A stretch of 10,352 nt of DNA from an uncultured Alistipes sp. (GTDB lineage: Bacteria; Bacteroidota; Bacteroidia; Bacteroidales; Rikenellaceae), in contig CAUHCL010000076.1 of the NCBI GenBank assembly GCA_959604655.1, forward strand, positions 1 through 10,352, in the 5' to 3' direction. The notes beneath the pieces were generated by a model. The model worked only from the letters and a program-made list of their open reading frames with translations, did no database searches and had not been told where the DNA came from. This document shows positions 1-6,494 of the stretch, piece after piece (position 1 is the stretch's first letter; each line of letters opens with the position of its first letter). A program made the position numbers and the translations under genes.

Positions 1-636
1 ATGCAGGATCTCGACATCCGCGGCGCGGGCAATCTGCTCGGCGCCGAGCAGAGCGGCTTCATAGCCGACATAGGTTACGAGACCTACGAGAAGATCATGC
101 GCGAGGCGATAGCCGAACTCCGCGCCGAGGGACTCGACGTGGCGGGCCTCACGGAGAAGGAGGCCGAGACGGTGAAGAACGACACCTATATCGACGATTC
201 GATCATCGAGATCGACATGCTCGCCGAGCTGCCCGACAGCTACGTGCGCCAGCCTGCCGAGAAGCTGCGCCTCTACCGCGAGCTCGACGCCATCAGGCGC
301 GAGGAGGATTTGCAGGGCTTCGAGAGCCGTCTCGTCGACCGCTTCGGCCCGCTGCCCGAGGCCGCGCGCGAACTGCTCGACGTGGTTCGCCTGCGTTGGG
401 AGGCCGTGCGTCTGGGCATGGAGCGCGTGAAGGTGAAGAACGGCCTTATGATCGTCCATTTCGTAGGTGAGGAGAACTCGCCCTATTACAAGAGCGAGGC
501 GTTCATGTCGCTGCTGCGCTCGGTCACCGCGCAGCCCGACCGATTTGTGCTCAAGCAGCACAATAATCGGCTGGCCATGACCGTTAGGAGGGTAAGTAAC
601 GTCGCTGAGGCGGTCGCCGTGCTCAGAAGTTTGTAA
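1..636 (+). CDS. mfd: Transcription-repair coupling factor Mfd, C-terminal part (5' truncated by window)
   Basis: This is the last 211 residues of Mfd, the ATP-driven translocase that removes RNA polymerase stalled at DNA lesions and recruits UvrA. The visible part opens with the TRG translocation motif shared with RecG (DLDIRGAGNLLG followed by EQSG, residues 3-19). A helical linker follows, then the TRCF C-terminal domain (about residues 70-205), which in the family masks the UvrB-like UvrA-binding surface. The ATG at position 1 is an internal methionine: family members are about 1,100-1,200 residues long and the helicase motifs must lie upstream of the window. The stop at 634-636 is only 10 bp before coaX on the same strand, which suggests co-transcription. 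The identity is very secure from the TRG motif and the flanking sequence. Confidence 0.96.
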   Translation: MQDLDIRGAGNLLGAEQSGFIADIGYETYEKIMREAIAELRAEGLDVAGLTEKEAETVKNDTYIDDSIIEIDMLAELPDSYVRQPAEKLRLYRELDAIRREEDLQGFESRLVDRFGPLPEAARELLDVVRLRWEAVRLGMERVKVKNGLMIVHFVGEENSPYYKSEAFMSLLRSVTAQPDRFVLKQHNNRLAMTVRRVSNVAEAVAVLRSL

Positions 637-646
637 TTCGGGGGCA

Positions 647-1378
647 ATGAACCTTATAGTGGACATAGGCAATTCGCGCGTCAAGGCCGCCGTGACGGAC
701 GGCGACGGCGTGGTCGCCATGCGTGCTTTCGCGTCGCCCGCCGAATCCGACATATGCGCCATGCTCGACGCATATCCCGCCGTCGGACGCTGCATAGTGG
801 CCTCCACGGGCATCGGCGCCGATGGCGTGGCCGAAATGTTGCGCGCGCGCGGGCTGCGGGTGCTCGTGATGTCGCCGTCGACCCCCGTGCCCATAGGCAA
901 TGCCTACCTCACGCCCGAAACCCTCGGCCCCGACAGACTGGCTGCGGCGGTGGGCGCCGTGGCGCTTACGGGCAGCGGCAATTGCCTGATAGTCGATTTC
1001 GGCACCGCCATCACCGTCGATCTGGTGACGGACGGAGTGTTCCGCGGCGGCAACATATCGCCCGGGGTCGGCATGCGTTTCCGCGCTCTGCACGACTACA
1101 CTTCGCGGCTGCCCGAATGCTCGCCTGCGGAGGTCGCGTCCGCTCTCGGAAGCTCCACCCGCGAGGCGATCGAGCAGGGCGTGATGCAGGGCGTGATGTA
1201 CGAAATCGAGGGGCACATTGCCCGTCTGACGGAAAAAATTAAGGATTTATCCGTAATTTTTACGGGCGGCGACGCAAAATACTTTGTTAAGAGAATTAAA
1301 AATACGATATTTGCAAACCGCGAGTTGGTGATTTGCGGATTGAACAGAATTTTAGAGTACAATGCAAAAATTGAATAA
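647..1378 (+). CDS. coaX: Type III pantothenate kinase
   Basis: CoaX phosphorylates pantothenate with ATP in the cytoplasm, the first committed step of coenzyme A synthesis. The 243-residue length is normal for the family. The motifs of the ASKHA-fold type III enzymes are present in order: the phosphate-binding DIGNSRVK (residues 6-13), ASTGIG (52-57), GPDRL (94-98, with the presumed catalytic base D96), DFGTAITVD (117-125), GGNISPG (134-140) and FTGGDA (205-210). These enzymes need a monovalent cation and are insensitive to CoA feedback; that is family knowledge. The ATG at 647 lies just after a G-rich stretch and gives the full N-terminal motif. The last 150 bp are clearly more AT-rich than the rest of the gene and contain a promoter-like site. 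The 3' end overlaps the next gene by 17 bp in another frame. Confidence 0.97.
   Translation: MNLIVDIGNSRVKAAVTDGDGVVAMRAFASPAESDICAMLDAYPAVGRCIVASTGIGADGVAEMLRARGLRVLVMSPSTPVPIGNAYLTPETLGPDRLAAAVGAVALTGSGNCLIVDFGTAITVDLVTDGVFRGGNISPGVGMRFRALHDYTSRLPECSPAEVASALGSSTREAIEQGVMQGVMYEIEGHIARLTEKIKDLSVIFTGGDAKYFVKRIKNTIFANRELVICGLNRILEYNAKIE
1283..1313 (+). promoter_or_regulatory. Candidate Bacteroidetes-type promoter inside the coaX 3' end
   Basis: TTTG at 1283-1286 is followed after exactly 19 nt by GATATTTG at 1306-1313. This matches the Bacteroidetes primary-sigma pattern (TTTG, 19-21 nt, TAnnTTTG) with one mismatch, G for T, at the first base of the -7 box. It sits in an AT-rich island and predicts a start near 1320, about 40 nt upstream of the outer-membrane protein start codon at 1362. 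The match is seen in the sequence; promoter activity is inferred. Confidence 0.45.
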
Positions 1379-2744
1379 GCGGATAATAGGAGCGGCGGTG
1401 GCCGTCGCGACAGCCCTGCCTTTGGGGGCTTCGGCGCAGACGTTGACGAGCAGTATAAACACCTACTCGCCCTATTCCATGTACGGATTGGGCGAACTGG
1501 CCACGCAGGGCAACACCGCCATGCGTTCCATGGGCGGCGTGGGCGTAGCCATGCAGTCTACCGTTTCAGTCAATCTGCTCAACCCCGCGGCCTATGCCAA
1601 CACCCCGCAGAAGAGTTTTCTGTTCGATTTCGCCGTCGACGCGGGCCATTTCCGCAATGCGCAGAACAAGTACGACACCTCGTCGTCCTCGTCGGTCAAA
1701 ACGGCCTACAACTCGATCAATTTCCACGAGATAGCTTTTCAGCTTCCCCTCATGAAGGGGCTGGGATTCGGCTTCAGCCTTTCGCCTTACAGCAATGTGG
1801 GCTACAACATGTACCACGACGACATGTCGTCCGACGTGGCGGGTAACGTGGGCCGCGTGCGCTACCAGTACTACGGCGAAGGCGACGTCACGGAGGTGAA
1901 GGCGGGCGTGGGCTGGCGGCCGTTCAAGCACCTGTCGGTCGGCGTGGCCATGCTCTATTATTGGGGCGATATAAAGCGCAATTACAACTCCGTCATCACC
2001 GACGTGATTACGGGCAGCGGCGAATATTCGTCCACCACGGGTATCGACACCTACGACGTATCCAAGATAAAGGCGCAGTTCGGCGTGCAGTGGACCGCCA
2101 TCATGAACTCCAAGCGGGCGCTTACGTTCGGCGCCACCTACGACATCGGCGGCGCGCTGAACCCGGGCATGGTGAAGTATGTCTATGTCGACAACCTGCT
2201 TACGTCGGTGGTGCGTAACGAGACCGACGCGTCGCTGCCTTTGCGCCTTCCGCGTCAGGTGGCTGCGGGCGTGTTCTACCAGACCCAGCGCATCCGCGCG
2301 GGGCTGGACTGGGTCTACCAGAACTGGGGCGACGAGAACGCCGACTATCTGGAGAGCGTGGGCAAGGGCGTGAAGGTGGCTTACAACAACACCCACACCG
2401 TCAAGGCGGGCTTCGAGATTACGCCGCGTCCCATCGACGTGCGCAACTATCTCAACCGCATGTCCTATCGCCTCGGCTTCCGCTACGGCGACTATTACCA
2501 GACCTTCGCGGGCAGCAAGATCGCCCAGTATGCGGTTACCGCGGGTCTGGGCTTCCCCATAAAGCTGTTCGGCCGCTCGTCCATCGACGTGGGCTTCGAG
2601 TTCGGCATGCGCGACCCGAAGATGAAGACGGTCACCATCGACAACAAGCGCGTGGGGCTGGTCAAGCAGAACTACTACAAACTCTCGCTCGGACTGAGCA
2701 TGTTCGGCGAGGACCGCTGGTTCACCCGCTACAAGTTCGAGTAA
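1362..2744 (+). CDS. Outer-membrane beta-barrel protein of unknown function
   Basis: This 460-residue secreted protein has a clear Sec signal peptide: KLNKR, a hydrophobic core, and a likely signal peptidase I site after ASA at residue 25. The mature part has alternating polar and aromatic stretches typical of beta strands and many Tyr/Gly/Asn residues. It contains an N-terminal GLGELATQGNTAMRSMGGVG segment followed by LLNPAAYAN. The NPAA element after a short conserved lead-in recalls FadL/OmpP1-type barrels, so a transport or porin-like role is possible, but I do not recognise a named family and the substrate is unknown. The C-terminus is aromatic-rich (WFTRYKFE), as expected for a barrel end. 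The start at 1362 overlaps coaX by 17 bp; no later ATG keeps the signal peptide. The gene lies directly ahead of a periplasmic TPR protein and lptC, which suggests a role in envelope biogenesis. Confidence 0.85.
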   Translation: MQKLNKRIIGAAVAVATALPLGASAQTLTSSINTYSPYSMYGLGELATQGNTAMRSMGGVGVAMQSTVSVNLLNPAAYANTPQKSFLFDFAVDAGHFRNAQNKYDTSSSSSVKTAYNSINFHEIAFQLPLMKGLGFGFSLSPYSNVGYNMYHDDMSSDVAGNVGRVRYQYYGEGDVTEVKAGVGWRPFKHLSVGVAMLYYWGDIKRNYNSVITDVITGSGEYSSTTGIDTYDVSKIKAQFGVQWTAIMNSKRALTFGATYDIGGALNPGMVKYVYVDNLLTSVVRNETDASLPLRLPRQVAAGVFYQTQRIRAGLDWVYQNWGDENADYLESVGKGVKVAYNNTHTVKAGFEITPRPIDVRNYLNRMSYRLGFRYGDYYQTFAGSKIAQYAVTAGLGFPIKLFGRSSIDVGFEFGMRDPKMKTVTIDNKRVGLVKQNYYKLSLGLSMFGEDRWFTRYKFE

Positions 2745-2816
2745 CGTCGGGCCATGCACTCGGAACAGAATGTACATGATGCAATTGCTATAAAAAACTA
2801 ATAAACCTTAGATTAC

Positions 2817-4163
2817 ATGAAAAAGTTGAAATTTGTTTTGGTGATGGCTTTCGCCGCCGTGGGGTTGTCGGCGTTGGCGCAGGACATCAATTATGACGAC
2901 CCGAAGTTCGCCATGTGGGGAGAGAGCGGTGCCGAGCGTAAGGAAAACATGCTCAACAGCCAGTTCCTCAAAGAGGCTGTCGACAACCGCAACTACAACC
3001 TTGCGGCCGATTACTTGCAGAAGCTGCTGAACAAGTGTCCCAAAGCGTCGTTGAACATCTATACCAACGGTATCAAATTATACAAGAACAAGATCAACCG
3101 CGCCGAGACCGAGGAGGAGAAGGCCGTTATGATCGACTCGCTGCTGCTGCTCTACGACATCCGTTTGGCCAACTACGCCGATCACTCGAAATACGGCAAG
3201 GACTATATTTTGGACCGCAAGGCCAAGGAGTATTTGAACTACAAGCCCGAGGATCGCGAGGGTATCCGCAAGGTGTTCCTCGAGGCCATCGCCGCCACCG
3301 AGGAGAAGAAGGGCAAGCCCGATCTGGAGCTGGTTACCATCTATTTCGCCAACCTCTGCGAGGATTATAAGAACGATGCCGTCGATGCCACGCAGGTGAT
3401 CGCCGAGTACGACCGCCTCAGCCCCGTGTTCGAGGGTGTTGAGGACGACGATCTGGCCTACAAGGAGCAGTTCGAGGGCGCTTTCGGTTCGAGCGGCGCC
3501 GCAAGCTGCGAGAATCTGGAGTCGCTGTTCGGCAAGAAGCTGGCCGACGCTCCCGACGACGAGGCTCTGCTCTACCAGGCCGTGACCCTCATGTCGCGCG
3601 CCAACTGCGACAGCGATTTCTTCTTCACCATCGCCGAGAAGTACTACGAGATCAAGCCTTCGTCGGAGATCGCTCTGTTCCTTGCTCAGGGCTTCCAGAA
3701 CCGTTCGGAGTTCGACAAGGCCATGAAGTATCTCGAAGAGGCCCTCTCTGTCGAGACCGATCCCGCCGAGAAGGAGAAGCTCTACGTCCGCGTGGGTATG
3801 ATCGGTCTTAACACCAAGAACTATGCTGCCGCCATGGACGCTGCCAAGGAGGTGAAGAATCTTAACCCCGAGAACGGTTTCGCCTACTTCATCCAGAGCC
3901 AGTGCTACGCCGCTTCGGCCAACTGCTCGGAGATCAAGTGCCAGGCATGCTACTGGGCTGCCTACGACTCTATGAGCCAGGCCGTGTCGCTGCTGGGTTC
4001 TGAGCCCGACATTCTGAAAGTCGCCGAGTCGATGATGAACAGCTACCGTCAGGCGTTCCCCACCAAGGAGGAATGCTTCTTCGCCGAGCTTTCCAACGGC
4101 GCGCGTTACACCATCACCCACGGCTTCGCCAACGGTGTCACGACGACGGTGCGTTACAGATAA
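2817..4163 (+). CDS. Secreted tetratricopeptide-repeat protein
   Basis: This is a 448-residue protein with a Sec signal peptide (MKKLKF, hydrophobic core, cleavage after ALA at residue 21), so it should be periplasmic. Most of the mature chain is helical. Helix pairs of TPR type are clearest at about residues 281-314 (EIALFLAQGFQNRSEFDKAM) and 317-352 (KLYVRVGMIGLNTKNYAAAM), with more degenerate repeats before them. The C-terminus is a short basic beta-like tail ending TTTVRYR. TPR proteins are protein-binding scaffolds; the partner here is unknown, but the outer-membrane barrel upstream and LptC downstream are natural candidates. A cysteine cluster, C370-x4-C375-x2-C378, is unusual for an exported protein. 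The gene starts 72 bp after the barrel gene and ends 9 bp before lptC. The ATG at 2817 follows an A-rich leader without a clear ribosome binding site, as is usual in this phylum. Confidence 0.9.
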   Translation: MKKLKFVLVMAFAAVGLSALAQDINYDDPKFAMWGESGAERKENMLNSQFLKEAVDNRNYNLAADYLQKLLNKCPKASLNIYTNGIKLYKNKINRAETEEEKAVMIDSLLLLYDIRLANYADHSKYGKDYILDRKAKEYLNYKPEDREGIRKVFLEAIAATEEKKGKPDLELVTIYFANLCEDYKNDAVDATQVIAEYDRLSPVFEGVEDDDLAYKEQFEGAFGSSGAASCENLESLFGKKLADAPDDEALLYQAVTLMSRANCDSDFFFTIAEKYYEIKPSSEIALFLAQGFQNRSEFDKAMKYLEEALSVETDPAEKEKLYVRVGMIGLNTKNYAAAMDAAKEVKNLNPENGFAYFIQSQCYAASANCSEIKCQACYWAAYDSMSQAVSLLGSEPDILKVAESMMNSYRQAFPTKEECFFAELSNGARYTITHGFANGVTTTVRYR

Positions 4164-4174
4164 GGCCCCCTTAT
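4160..4174 (+). other. Short hairpin across the TPR stop codon and the lptC start codon
   Basis: ATAAGG (4160-4165) and CCTTAT (4169-4174) form a 6-bp perfect inverted repeat around a CCC loop. It contains the TPR stop codon (4161-4163) and reaches the first two bases of the lptC ATG (4173-4175). In mRNA it could hide the lptC start until a ribosome finishing the TPR gene opens it, giving translational coupling. The repeat is seen directly; its function is inferred and it is short enough to be chance. Confidence 0.3.
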
Positions 4175-4934
4175 GACCATATTCTCGCTCAAACGATATT
4201 TGGCAATAGCACTCCCTTTCGCGGGGAGTGCTATCTTGCTATTCTCGTGTGAGTCGGAGCACGCCGTGACCGAGGAAGCGGGCGCCGAGAACCTGATGAC
4301 CGAATACAGCGAGAATCTCTCGATCGTAATGTCCGAGAACGGCCGCAAGTCCTACCATTTCGAGACTCCGCTGCTGGAGGGCTACGGACAGGCGCGCGAC
4401 CCCTATCGCGAGTTCCGAAAGGGTATAAAAATCACCATGTTCGAGAAGGATTCCACGGCGGCCGAGTCGGCGGTTCTTACCGCCAACTACGCCATAAACT
4501 ACGGCAACCGACGCCTGTGGGAGGCCAAGGGCGACGTGGTGGTCACCAAATCCGACGGCAAGAAACTGTTCACCTCGCAGCTGTTCTGGAACCAGGCCAC
4601 GGGGCGCATCTATTCCAATGTCGACTCCAAGGTGGTGGACGGCGACGAGGTGTATAATTGCGAGGGCTTCGAGACCGACGAGTCGATGAGCGATCTCATC
4701 TATCGCAAGCTGGACGGAGTGACCTATTTCACCTCGCCCGAGGAAGCCGAGGCCTATGCTTCGGGCGGCTCCGACGGGGAGACGGTTCCCGCAGCGGTCG
4801 ATCCCAAGTCCGATTCGGCCGCAGCCCGACCGACTGCTTCCGCCGAGCCTGCCAAGTCTGCCGAACCCGTCAGGTCGGCTGTTCCGACCAAACGTGCGGT
4901 CGATCCCGCACGAGGTGTCATCGATGCCGACTGA
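4173..4934 (+). CDS. lptC: LPS export protein LptC, lipoprotein form
   Basis: LptC is the periplasmic bridge that receives lipopolysaccharide from the LptB2FG transporter and passes it towards LptA. The N-terminus (KRY, hydrophobic core, LLFSC) is a lipoprotein signal with the lipidated cysteine at residue 26, in place of the single transmembrane anchor known for E. coli LptC. Residues 45-195 carry the LptC/OstA-type beta-jellyroll pattern, with family features such as LTANYAINYGNRRLWEAKGDVVV and KKLFTSQLFWNQATGRIYS. After the fold, residues 200-253 form an Ala/Pro/Ser/Lys-rich tail with a loose SAEPxxS repeat, probably disordered. No acidic surface-export signal directly follows C26, so retention on the periplasmic side of a membrane is likely. 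The gene begins 9 bp after the TPR gene and is probably co-transcribed with it. Confidence 0.9.
   Translation: MTIFSLKRYLAIALPFAGSAILLFSCESEHAVTEEAGAENLMTEYSENLSIVMSENGRKSYHFETPLLEGYGQARDPYREFRKGIKITMFEKDSTAAESAVLTANYAINYGNRRLWEAKGDVVVTKSDGKKLFTSQLFWNQATGRIYSNVDSKVVDGDEVYNCEGFETDESMSDLIYRKLDGVTYFTSPEEAEAYASGGSDGETVPAAVDPKSDSAAARPTASAEPAKSAEPVRSAVPTKRAVDPARGVIDAD
4203..4239 (+). other. Strong hairpin within the lptC signal-peptide codons
   Basis: ATAGCACTCCC (4206-4216) and GGGAGTGCTAT (4224-4234) form a perfect 11-bp inverted repeat with a 7-nt loop. An alternative pairing extends the foot: GCAA at 4203-4206 can pair with TTGC at 4236-4239 across a 2-nt bulge. The structure begins about 30 nt into the lptC message, within the codons of the hydrophobic signal core. 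It has no following T tract, so it is not an ordinary terminator. It could slow early elongation, set local mRNA stability, or bind a regulator. The structure is seen; its role is inferred. Confidence 0.5.
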
Positions 4935-4980
4935 CCTTTCGTCGGCTAACGTATTTGTTTGATTCTTATAAGGTTTGTCT

Positions 4981-6255
4981 ATGGATTCCGCCGCATTTAT
5001 CAACTCCGTGATACTGATATGCGTAATGCTTCTGCTGTCGGCCTTTTTCTCGGGCATGGAGATCGCTTTTCTGAGCAAGAACCGCCTTCGCGAGGAAATC
5101 GACCGCAAGCAGAGTCCCATGTTCGATTTCATAGCCCGCGTTTTCGAACGCCACCCGGGGCAGTACATCACGACCATATTGGTGGGCAACAACATCTGCC
5201 TGGTCGTATATTCGCTCTGCATGTCGTTGCTTCTGCGCCTGCTGGCCTCGGCAGCGGGGTGGGAGAGCATGGCCACTCACGGCTCGGTGCTGCTCGAAAC
5301 GGTTGTTTCCACGGTCGTCATACTCTTCTGCGGCGAGTTCATGCCCAAGTCGATCGTCAAGAAGAACCCCAATTTCTACTACGAGTTCTTCTCGCCCGTG
5401 ATCTACTTCTTCTATCTGCTGCTCTATCCCGTCGCCATCCTCACCACATGGCTCTCCTATGCCATCCTCCGTATGTTCGGCCGCCGCAGCGACGGCCGCA
5501 GCATAGCCTACACCTTCAATCGCGAGGATCTGGTCAATCTGGTCGACGGCGACGACGTGGAGTTGCAGCACGACGACGAGGAAGAGATCAAACTCTTTCA
5601 GAACGCTCTGGACTTCGCCGATCTGCGCGTGCGCGACTGCATGGTCTCGCGCGTCGACGTCGAGGCCGTGGATGTCGACACCACCATCGGGGAGCTTACG
5701 CAGCGCTTCGTGGAGTCCAATTTCTCGCGAATATTCGTCTGGCGCGAGAGCATCGACAACATCGTGGGCTACGTCAACTCCAAGAGCCTCTTCAACAAAC
5801 CCTCCTCTGTCGAGCAGGTGCTGATGAAGGTCGACTGCGTGGCCGAGACGCTGCCGCTGCAAACGCTGTTGCAGAATTTCATCAAGCGCAAGTCGAGCGT
5901 GGCGGTGGTGATCGACGAGTTCGGCGGCACGGCTGGCATAATATCTATGGAGGATGTGCTGGAGCAGATCTTCGGCGATATCGAGGACGAGCACGACGTG
6001 CAGAAGACGGTCGAAAAGCAGGTCGGCGAAAACGAATACGTCTTTTCCTGCCGTCTGGAGGTCGAGTATCTCAACGAACGCTACGATCTGGGCATAGAGG
6101 AGAGCGACGAGTACGACACCCTCGCGGGATACATCATCCGCAACTTCGAAGGCATCCCCTCGTCGGGCGAGACCCTCTCCACCGACCGCCTCGAAATAAA
6201 GATTCTCCACACCACCCGCACCCGAGTGGAACTCGCGCGCGTGAGGAAGAAGTGA
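4981..6255 (+). CDS. CNNM (DUF21)/CBS-pair/CorC-HlyC membrane protein
   Basis: This 424-residue integral membrane protein belongs to the family often called hemolysin or CorC-like, related to CNNM Mg2+ transport proteins and, within Bacteroidetes, to GldE. The N-terminal DUF21 domain (about residues 5-175) has four hydrophobic segments, with SAFFSGMEIAFLS (20-32), VGNN (68-71) and GEFMPKS (118-124) as family marks. A CBS pair follows (about 213-272 and 277-335, containing VAVVIDEFGGTAGIIS), expected to bind adenine nucleotides. A CorC_HlyC domain (about 345-424) closes the protein. The likely function is ion (Mg2+) efflux or homeostasis at the inner membrane; this is family inference. I chose the ATG at 4981, preceded by AAGG at 4970-4973; a TTG at 4975 would add only two residues. 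The gap to lptC is 46 bp. Confidence 0.93.
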   Translation: MDSAAFINSVILICVMLLLSAFFSGMEIAFLSKNRLREEIDRKQSPMFDFIARVFERHPGQYITTILVGNNICLVVYSLCMSLLLRLLASAAGWESMATHGSVLLETVVSTVVILFCGEFMPKSIVKKNPNFYYEFFSPVIYFFYLLLYPVAILTTWLSYAILRMFGRRSDGRSIAYTFNREDLVNLVDGDDVELQHDDEEEIKLFQNALDFADLRVRDCMVSRVDVEAVDVDTTIGELTQRFVESNFSRIFVWRESIDNIVGYVNSKSLFNKPSSVEQVLMKVDCVAETLPLQTLLQNFIKRKSSVAVVIDEFGGTAGIISMEDVLEQIFGDIEDEHDVQKTVEKQVGENEYVFSCRLEVEYLNERYDLGIEESDEYDTLAGYIIRNFEGIPSSGETLSTDRLEIKILHTTRTRVELARVRKK

Positions 6256-6267
6256 CGTGCGCGCTCC

Positions 6268-6334
6268 GCCGCGGTCGGGCGTAAGTCTGCATGAAACGAG
6301 GCCCCGCGGCTGTCCGATCGAAATCGGGTTATTT
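6268..6334 (+). terminator. Weak terminator-like structure after the CNNM/CorC gene
   Basis: GCCGCGG (6268-6274) can pair with CCGCGGC (6304-6310) over a long loop. A compact hairpin CCGAT-CGAA-ATCGG (6314-6327) is then followed by GGTTATTTC. The T run is poor and the compact stem is only 5 bp, so termination would be partial at best. The interval 6256-6340 holds no gene that I can support. Confidence 0.25.
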
Positions 6335-6347
6335 CATATATATTTGT

Positions 6348-6367
6348 ATATTATTGCTCAATAATAT
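6348..6367. promoter_or_regulatory. 9-bp dyad, possible operator upstream of the ppiD-like gene
   Basis: ATATTATTG (6348-6356) and CAATAATAT (6359-6367) are perfect inverted copies separated by CT. The spacer is too short for a good RNA loop, so a site for a dimeric DNA-binding protein is the better reading. Its right edge overlaps the presumed -33 position of the promoter candidate at 6365-6396, and a TATATTTG box (6339-6346) lies just upstream. The symmetry is seen; the binding protein is unknown. Confidence 0.4.
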
Positions 6368-6396
6368 GCGTAATCGGATTTATTTTACTATCTTTG
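6365..6396 (+). promoter_or_regulatory. Candidate promoter of the ppiD-like gene
   Basis: TATCTTTG at 6389-6396 is a perfect match to the Bacteroidetes -7 box TAnnTTTG. With a 20-nt spacer, TATG at 6365-6368 stands at the -33 position (one mismatch to TTTG). The predicted start near 6403 would give a leader of about 90 nt before the ATG at 6495. The setting supports it: this 239-bp interval is by far the largest same-strand gap in the window. A second full -7 match, TATATTTG at 6339-6346, lacks a recognisable -33 element. Confidence 0.5.
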
Positions 6397-6404
6397 GTCG
6401 CCAA

Positions 6405-6456
6405 AACCGAACGTAGCGACGTGTCCCTGCTTGCGCGGGTGTCGCAGCGTGCGGTT
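6405..6456 (+). promoter_or_regulatory. Foldable 5' leader of the ppiD-like gene
   Basis: Within the predicted leader, AACCGAACG (6405-6413) can pair with CGTGCGGTT (6448-6456) with one mismatch. After a 2x2 internal loop, GCGAC (6416-6420) pairs with GTCGC (6441-6445). CCC (6425-6427) and GGG (6437-6439) can close a terminal loop. The rest of the leader to the ATG is A/T-rich and unstructured. The fold could affect mRNA stability or regulate expression. It resembles no riboswitch class I know. Confidence 0.35.
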
Positions 6457-6494
6457 CGATAACGAGGAATATATAAATAACAACATAACAAATT

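Noticed and set aside
1566..2777. 403-codon open frame on the minus strand opposite the outer-membrane protein gene
   Set aside because: It is the shadow of a GC-rich gene: His/Arg/Val-rich, without signal peptide or known motif, while the plus-strand frame has a clean signal peptide and barrel pattern.
2784..2816. Possible promoter directly before the TPR gene (ATTG at 2784-2787 and TAGATTAC at 2809-2816)
   Set aside because: The -7 match is poor and would place the transcript start inside the coding sequence.
3078..4121. 347-codon minus-strand open frame opposite the TPR gene
   Set aside because: Leu/Gly/Val-rich low-complexity translation with no domain; the plus-strand TPR protein explains the region.
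4975..4980. TTG at 4975 as start of the CNNM/CorC gene
   Set aside because: It adds only two residues; the ATG at 4981 sits 7 nt after AAGG and is the simpler start.
4239..5276. 345-codon minus-strand open frame across the lptC and CNNM/CorC boundary
   Set aside because: It spans two well-supported genes on the other strand and shows no family features.
4959..6284. 441-codon plus-strand open frame and a 414-codon minus-strand one (4966-6210) over the CNNM/CorC gene
   Set aside because: The first is extremely Arg/His-rich and motif-free, the second Asp/His/Val-rich. Both are by-products of biased codon use; the CNNM/CBS/CorC frame is unmistakable.
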